From: Gastracanthus pulcherrimus
Taxonomy: Eukaryota; Arthropoda; Insecta; Hymenoptera; Pteromalidae
Assembly (NCBI GenBank): GCA_949152435.1
Contig: OX424573.1
Coordinates: 32,663,394-32,727,393 of the forward strand
DNA length: 64,000 nucleotides
Direction of reading: 5' to 3'
Below the pieces are notes generated by a model. That model did not search any database. It was not told the DNA's origin and saw only the letters and a program-made list of their open reading frames with translations. This document shows, one piece after another, positions 58,693 through 64,000 of the stretch (the stretch's first letter is position 1; each line of letters begins with the position of its first letter). The position numbers and the translations under genes are program-made.

Positions 58693-60361
58693 GGTAGTTA
58701 TTGCAGTCTGTTTTATCTCCCGTTTTGAAGATCGGTATGATGATGGATTCTTTCCAATTTTCTGGTATTGTTTCATTTCTCCAAATAGCACATACTAGAT
58801 AAAAAATTTTAGATGTAAGCGCGGTGCCTCCATATTTAAGTAGTTCAGCTGGTATAGAATCGTTTCCTGCGGCCTTATTGTTTTTTAGCTTTTTGATCGC
58901 GGCCTCTACTTCTTTGTAGGTCGTTTCGTCCATATGGAGTTCAGCAGTGTGGATTTCGTCTCCCATTTCCTCGGAGTTTTCATGCACGTTTAATAACTTA
59001 TCGAAATAATCTTTCCATAATTTCAATAGTTCATTTTCGCTTGTCACGAGGTTCCCGTCCTTATCCTTCATTAACTGCGATCTACTCTGAAAACCCTTCC
59101 TAATAGCGTTTATTCCTTTGTACATCTCGCGCGGGTTATTTTCCCTACTATTAGTTTCTATTTTTCTAATTTCATTTTTCTGATACTCGCGCTTCTTGTT
59201 TCTGTAAATCACACGTACTTGCTTTCTTATTTCATGGTATTCTTCTACGCCCCTATCGCTTTCATTGTGTACACTATCTAATTTAGCCTTCTTGCGCCTT
59301 TCAAACCAGAGTTCGCACTCTTCGTCAAACCATGGTTTGCTCTTCGGCCTTTTTTTCTTACCCAGTACTTTGTTCGCGGCCCCTTTTATAGTTTTTTCGA
59401 TAGCCCCCCACAACCTGTTCGGATCGTCATCTACTCCCGTCTGTTCATCCGTTTCCTCGAGCGCCTGAAATCGGTTGCTAACTTCTACTTGGTACTTGAT
59501 TCGCTCTATCCCGCTTCGTAGTTTTCCAATATCAAAGGTTTCTACTTTGTTCGCTCGCTTACTATTTTGACCGGCTACTAATCTGGCTCTTAATTTGGCC
59601 ACTACGAGATAATGATCTGAGTCGCAATCCGCCCCCCTATAGGTCCTTACGTCGAGTACATTCGTGTGGCGCCTCTTATCAATAAGAAAATGATCGATTT
59701 GATTGTGCGTGGCCCCATCCGGCGATGTCCACGTTGCCTTGTGTATATCCTTGTGCTTGAAGCACGTGGTCTTGACTATAAGATCTTTTGCGGCTGCGAA
59801 ATTTATGACCATAATACCGTTATCATTGCTGGTTTCGTGCAGACTTTCTTTGCCTATGGTGGGCCTAAACATTTCCTCTCTCCCTATTTTAGCATTGAAA
59901 TCCCCCACTACTATTTTGGTGTCGTAAGACGCGAATTGGTCGATTAATTGCTCTAAAGTTTCATAATAAAGATTTTTGACTTGTTCCTCTTTGTCCTCCG
60001 TGGGACAGTGGACGTTAATAACCACGTAATTATACCACGCTCCGTCGATGATGATATACGAGAGTCGGTCATTCACGAAATTGCAACTTTTCACGGAATG
60101 TATGATGCTTTTGTTAACAAGAAATCCGGTGCCTAGAGAATGCCCGCTCGCGCCCCCATATAAAATGGTGAAGTTACCGGATCCTAGCATCGCGTTATCT
60201 TTCCATCGGGTTTCTTGTATTGCTATCAAATCTAAATTGTACCTCTCAGTTTCATTTATGATTTCCCGGAACGCGCCCGCTCTGTGTAGACTGCGTACAT
60301 TCCAGGTTCCCACCCTTAAGTTTCTTTTCGTTTTGGTTTGGTTTTGTTTTCTTTGAGCCAT
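58676..60361 (-). CDS. LINE endonuclease and start of reverse transcriptase (frameshifted ORF, 5' part)
   Basis: 561 codons from the ATG at 60361. Residues about 15-260 form an exonuclease/endonuclease/phosphatase (AP-like) domain that nicks the target DNA. Visible motifs are WNVRSL (N21), QETRW (E50), GDFNAKIG (D154, N156), NQIDHFLI (D223) and the terminal SDHY (D249, H250), so all catalytic positions look intact. A basic, charged linker follows (about 340-440), then the reverse-transcriptase N-terminus around residue 495 (motif AAGNDSIPAELLKYGG). The true reading leaves this frame at the C-run 58690-58692, where one base appears to be missing; the last residues before the stop are out-of-frame. 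The rest of the enzyme continues in another frame toward 57384. The ATG fits because it is followed by the short basic tail usual before this endonuclease. Confidence 0.9.
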   Translation of the reverse strand: MAQRKQNQTKTKRNLRVGTWNVRSLHRAGAFREIINETERYNLDLIAIQETRWKDNAMLGSGNFTILYGGASGHSLGTGFLVNKSIIHSVKSCNFVNDRLSYIIIDGAWYNYVVINVHCPTEDKEEQVKNLYYETLEQLIDQFASYDTKIVVGDFNAKIGREEMFRPTIGKESLHETSNDNGIMVINFAAAKDLIVKTTCFKHKDIHKATWTSPDGATHNQIDHFLIDKRRHTNVLDVRTYRGADCDSDHYLVVAKLRARLVAGQNSKRANKVETFDIGKLRSGIERIKYQVEVSNRFQALEETDEQTGVDDDPNRLWGAIEKTIKGAANKVLGKKKRPKSKPWFDEECELWFERRKKAKLDSVHNESDRGVEEYHEIRKQVRVIYRNKKREYQKNEIRKIETNSRENNPREMYKGINAIRKGFQSRSQLMKDKDGNLVTSENELLKLWKDYFDKLLNVHENSEEMGDEIHTAELHMDETTYKEVEAAIKKLKNNKAAGNDSIPAELLKYGGTALTSKIFYLVCAIWRNETIPENWKESIIIPIFKTGDKTDCNNYRESHF

Positions 60362-61007
60362 GATAGTAAGTTAAACCCGCGCGTTTTGGATCCTGTTCCG
60401 ATCGCAGGTGAGTCCATCCGTCTAGGGGTGATAACCCTCATACCTCCCTAGAACTAAGTATGAGAGCTTTCTGACTTTGGCGAGGACACAGTCAACTCGT
60501 CGTCAGACACACTCGGTTTCATTCTCATATCCTAACGCCCCCCTGCAAGGCAGCGCGCCTTCGCTGGCTTCGTTGCCATGTAAGACCAGGTGGCGAATCA
60601 TTCTACACATCCCCTCTCAGGGCAGTTGTCATCGCTCCCGCATCCTCCACGACAGCAGGATTTTTGGCCCATTTTTTGTTTGAAATGTGTGGTAAAAGAG
60701 ATAGATTACAGAGTAAGGTAGAAGAAGAAAGTAAGATAGGAGATTTTGTATAGTGTTTGTAGTTGTTGCGGTGCTTGCGTAGTGTTTCTAGATGAATGCG
60801 TTCGCCAGTGCGGGCTCATCACACCCACGCCTGGGCCTATCGGCTGTCCGCGACTGCTTATTCGCTTTATTCGCAGCTAACCTCTTTCTCAGGGGTCGTT
60901 CCTCTATCCGCAACCTGAGGACGCGCTGTGTAGTGGTGATAGGCACCCACCCGTCCGCTCTGGACGACTACGCCCAGGACCCGCTTAGGGTAACGGCGTT
61001 GCAACAG
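60362..61007 (-). other. LINE 5' leader (putative 5' UTR with internal promoter)
   Basis: 646 bp between the element's 5' boundary and its first ATG. It is more GC-rich than the flanks and ends sharply at the target-site duplication. I see no ORF1-like reading frame or zinc-knuckle protein on the minus strand, which fits a single-ORF LINE. Transcription of such elements normally starts from an internal promoter in this leader; no specific promoter motif is recognisable by eye. Confidence 0.65.
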
Positions 61008-61022
61008 AATTATTTATTACAT
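61008..61022. repeat. Target-site duplication, right copy (15 bp)
   Basis: Perfect copy of 57354-57368 at the 5' boundary of the LINE. It fixes the insertion limits and implies a fairly recent event, because neither copy has mutated. Confidence 0.93.
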
Positions 61023-61560
61023 AGCTCTGAAAAATATATATTTGATTTTGTTTAAAAAATGCTATATAAATACCGTTATTCTATTAAATATTGTATTATA
61101 AATAAACTTCGAAGTATTAATTAATCAAAATCGAGTGAATTTTTGTTGAAAATACCTTAAAGAATATATTCTCAAAATTTCAATAATTTTTTAATTTTTG
61201 TACGTGCAAGGATCAGTTTATGTCCAAATTCTGGACTTTGATAAGACCATTAATCGAAAGATGCCTATGACTCCATAAAAAACTTTTGTCAAAATCATAA
61301 AAACACACCTCGGAGCCACCTTAACATGGAGTCGTTTGAAATGACTTTTTCATTTGTGTGTGTATTTGTAATCAACTTATTGTTTATCAGTTTGTTTACA
61401 AATTTGTATATACGGGATTTTGGGGTCACTTATTACGATTTTGCAACTTAAACTATGCAAAAACAAAGAAAACATTAATAATGGCGGATTTTTCAAAACA
61501 ACTTTTTTGAAAAAGTGTATATTTTTTAAAATCATATTTTGTAAGGATAATTTAAGACTC
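61023..61560. other. AT-rich, no feature seen
   Basis: Spacer between the LINE and the 61.5-62.7 kb foldback element. Confidence 0.5.
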
Positions 61561-61562
61561 AT

Positions 61563-62697
61563 TATTTCTTATTGAAAATCAACTACCTTGTGCGGTTTTG
61601 GTTGTATGTTAAGGGAAAATTGGATCGAAGAGTCAAATACAACATGACGATGTTAAATTTGCAGCTGAAATTTGGAAAAACTGATAAATTATGCAGTTTA
61701 AAGGAAAAGGTTGACTAAATGTATATATTCTAGCAAGAATTTCTGAAATCTCGTACGTCGTAGTTTTTCGGGTCTCTGATTACGAATCGGATGTCACAAA
61801 TTCTAAATTCAAAATCTCCGATCCAATATGGCGGCCAAAGAATAAAAAAATTACTGTCTTTTGGTGAAAATCGGTATCCAGAGGTTTTTCGGGTGACTGA
61901 CTACGAATTCTACGTCAGAATTTCAAAAATGAATATGACCGAACCAATATGGCCGCGAAAAAGTTAAGAAATTATGGTTTTCTAGTGAAAATCGGTATCC
62001 GGGGAGTTTTCGGATCGCTTATTGCGAATCCGGTGTCAATAATTGAAAATTCAAGATGGTCGATCTTAGGGTCGTTGGTTACGAATTCAGTGTTACAATT
62101 TCAAAACTCAGAATGACCGATCCAATATGGCGGCCAATACCGATATTCTTCAGAAAACAGTAACTTTTTAATTTGTTGCCCGTCATATTGGATAGGCCAT
62201 TCATTATTTTTAAATTCTGACGTCAGATTCGCAATCAGCGACCCGAAAACCTCCAAAATACCGATTTTCACTAGCAAACAGTAATTTTTACAAATCTTTT
62301 GCCCCCATATTGGATCGTCCTTTTTAAATTTTGAAATTCTGACATAGAATTCGTAATCATCGATCCGAAAAACCCCTGAATATCGATTTTTTCCAAAAAG
62401 TGGTCATTTTTACAAATCTTTTGCCCCCATATTGGATCGGCCATTTTGAATTTTTAAATTCTGACATAGAATTCGTAACCAGCGACCCGAAAAATTACGG
62501 GGTACGAGATTTCAGAAGTACTTGCTAGAATATACGCATTTGGTCAACCTTTTTATTTGAACTGCATATTTTGTCAGATTTTCCAAACTTCAGCTGCAAA
62601 TTCAACATCGCTATCTTGTATTGCACCCTTCAGTCCAATTTTCCCTTAAAGTATAACCAAATCCGTACAACATATTTGATTACCAATAGAAAGAAAC
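61563..62697. mobile_element. Foldback element of opposed ~117-bp tandem units
   Basis: Outer arms of about 200 bp: TTAAGGGAAAATTGGA at 61609 is mirrored at about 62637-62652, and GGTTGACTAAATG / CTAGCAAGAATTTCTG blocks are mirrored at about 62510-62550. Inside, units of about 117 bp carry GATCCAATATGGCGGCC-like cores. Three face forward (cores near 61817, 61933, 62119), one is truncated near 62050, and three face backward (cores near 62183, 62302, 62424). Each unit also carries a CGGGTC...ATTACGAAT block. No ORF. Foldback transposons with internal tandem arrays are known in insects; membership of a named family is not established. Confidence 0.82.
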
Positions 62698-62699
62698 CG

Positions 62700-63430
62700 C
62701 TGCTAACTCCCTTAGCTGAATGCTTTCTCAAATAGAGGTCATGGTCAATTGACTTATAGAATCTTATCATGGAAATTCGCATTAAATAAATTAACGCTAA
62801 CATTAATTAATGATTACAGGGTGCAGAATAGTTTTAAAAGAATTAGTTCGAATAAAACTTTACGTATGTTTTATATATTTTAGTAAGTAGTACTAAAAAA
62901 TTAATTTCGATTTGCTAAAACAGCTATTTTAGAAAAAACGGATACATTATTTAAAATCACGTTTTTCACAAATAAAAAGAAAATCAGGCGCACTTTAAGA
63001 ATTTCTGTCTATCATTTATTATTTCTTCTATGCATTAGGCCGAATATATTTGACATACCACTTTTCTTGAACGTTTGATCTACCTAACTATAAAAGTTCA
63101 GTGACTTCACAAACTAAAGTCCTAGCCTATATTGTTATAGGAGTGATTTACAGTCCCAATTCTGATGAATAATATTGTAAATTAAAGAAAATTGACTTTA
63201 CAAAATACATAATACCTGCATTTAGAAGCGACTTCTTGGGTAGAAACTCTAATGCAATGAGGTTAAAGTCCTATAAACTAATTTCCCATTTTCTTTATTA
63301 TTTTCGCAGAAAAAATTGTCAAATTTAAATATTCCACACAACAAGATAACAAAACGAAACAAAATACAGATGATAAAACTTGTTTCTTGCGCTGTGCTTG
63401 CTTATGCAACAATGAGAATAAATGGATAAA
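62700..63430. other. AT-rich, no feature seen
   Basis: No ORF above 60 codons. Confidence 0.5.
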
Positions 63431-64000
63431 AAAAAATCCCAGCTCGCAAAACAAGCCCATCTAGCTTTCTCCTTTTTCTCCCGCTCATTCTTTCTCTTGT
63501 CCTCCGCGTGCTCGTTTGATCGATAAGAAGATGCCGGGCGCGCGAAGCTCAGCCGCAGCAGCAGTGGCAAAAAAGAATTAGTGGCACTGTTTTGCAAGCT
63601 GCTACTGCTGCAGCTTTGCCTCCTAGAGCATCTCTGCTACCGTCTCCCAAAAGTTTTGTCCAACTAGCCTTGTACCAGACACCAGCTACCGGCCGGTCAA
63701 TAACAGATCCGCGAAATAATTAGCTGATGTGATCTGGCGCAGCTGCTACTGGCCCAGGCGCGAGACAAAGGCACGCCTAAGCACTCTATTATGCGCGGAT
63801 CCTTTCCCATTTGGATGACTATTTTTTTTCCACGTTAACCCGTAAATCACTGGGCTGATTGTTTTCACGGGGCTCTCGGTAGCGGTGCGTGCAGCGAAGG
63901 CACACAATAAATGAGAGTAGCGGTGTATAAGCGAGGTATAGGGCGGGAAAAACGAAGGAGACTCGGCGGGCGCTGGCTGCTGGGCCTTTGTGGAGAACAC
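63430..64000. other. CpG-rich island 16, cut by the window edge
   Basis: GC rises to the right edge, with GCAGCAGCAGTGGC and GCTGCTACTGCTGCAGC. An 84-codon minus frame open to the edge (63746-64000) has no recognisable domain; more sequence would decide whether it is an exon. Confidence 0.45.

Larger units (their letters stand above)
57369..61007 (-). mobile_element. Full-length non-LTR retrotransposon (LINE), one broken ORF
   Basis: A minus-strand LINE of about 3.6 kb. Its 5' end is at 61007 and its 3' end is an A tail seen as 18 T's on the + strand (57368-57385). The same 15-bp sequence, AATTATTTATTACAT, occurs at 57354-57368 and 61008-61022, so this is a target-primed insertion that kept its full 5' end. 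It holds about 650 bp of leader, then one long frame for endonuclease and reverse transcriptase, and almost no 3' UTR: the stop codon runs into the A tail. The arrangement resembles RTE-like single-ORF LINEs of insects, often annotated as craniofacial development protein 2-like or endonuclease-reverse transcriptase. The clade is inference. One frameshift breaks the ORF, so this copy should not be autonomous. Confidence 0.93.

Noticed and set aside
63746..64000. 84-codon minus-strand frame open to the window edge
   Set aside because: Could be an exon continuing outside, but nothing in the protein is recognisable and the region is GC-rich.
1..64000. tRNA, rRNA, CRISPR array, bacterial operon or phage
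   Set aside because: No B-box/cloverleaf, rRNA-like or spacer-repeat pattern was seen by eye; the sequence character is eukaryotic. A tRNAscan or Rfam search would be needed to exclude small RNA genes.

Overview
The window looks like AT-rich nuclear DNA of an insect, most likely a hymenopteran such as a parasitoid wasp; that is inference, not proof. The basis is very AT-rich non-coding DNA broken by short CpG-rich islands loaded with GA/CT and TATA-like microsatellites, the types of non-LTR retrotransposon present, and a dense population of palindromic MITE-like elements. No bacterial, plasmid or phage organisation is visible. I could not recognise any host protein-coding gene, tRNA, rRNA or CRISPR array. 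Nearly every open reading frame lies in simple repeat, in a CpG-rich island with codon use typical of chance, or antisense to a transposon.

The only convincing coding sequence belongs to a non-LTR retrotransposon on the minus strand (57369-61007). It is flanked by a perfect 15-bp target-site duplication and has an 18-nt poly(A) tail (poly(T) on the + strand), a 5' leader of about 650 bp, and one long frame for an AP-like endonuclease and reverse transcriptase. The frame is broken by a single-base deletion at about 58690 and carries unusual residues in a conserved reverse-transcriptase motif. A second, heavily decayed LINE of a different (jockey/CR1-like) type lies at 29100-29950.

Layout: 0.6-28.8 kb alternates AT-rich DNA with CpG/GA islands (about 0.6-1.8, 3.7-4.5, 5.9-6.6, 12.7-13.4, 15.5-16.4, 20.0-20.9, 23.3-24.0, 25.3-26.2 and 28.5-28.8 kb). 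Inverted-repeat elements sit in the AT-rich parts at 5.05, 10.75, 11.4-12.2, 19.2, 21.5-22.0, 22.3-23.2, 24.7 and 27.55-27.92 kb. From 29 to 53.8 kb come the LINE relic, further islands (31.4-32.7, 38.8-40.2, 42.6-43.5, 46.7-47.3, 49.2-50.0, 52.3-53.8 kb), paired palindromes at 33.5-34.0 kb, an LTR-like promoter/poly(A) module at 36 kb, and inverted-repeat elements at 41.8-42.5, 47.6 and 51.5-51.9 kb. From 54.3 to 62.7 kb is a transposon-rich block: a 2.2-kb inverted-repeat composite with palindromes nested up to three deep, a degenerate tetranucleotide array, the full-length LINE, and a 1.1-kb foldback element built from about 117-bp units facing each other.

The most interesting structure is this set of palindromes: nested foldback elements at 54343-56588, the mirror-image tandem-unit element at 61563-62697, and two neighbouring palindromes at 33.5-34.0 kb that share an internal motif. 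All boundaries were read by eye; family names and copy numbers need genome-wide comparison.
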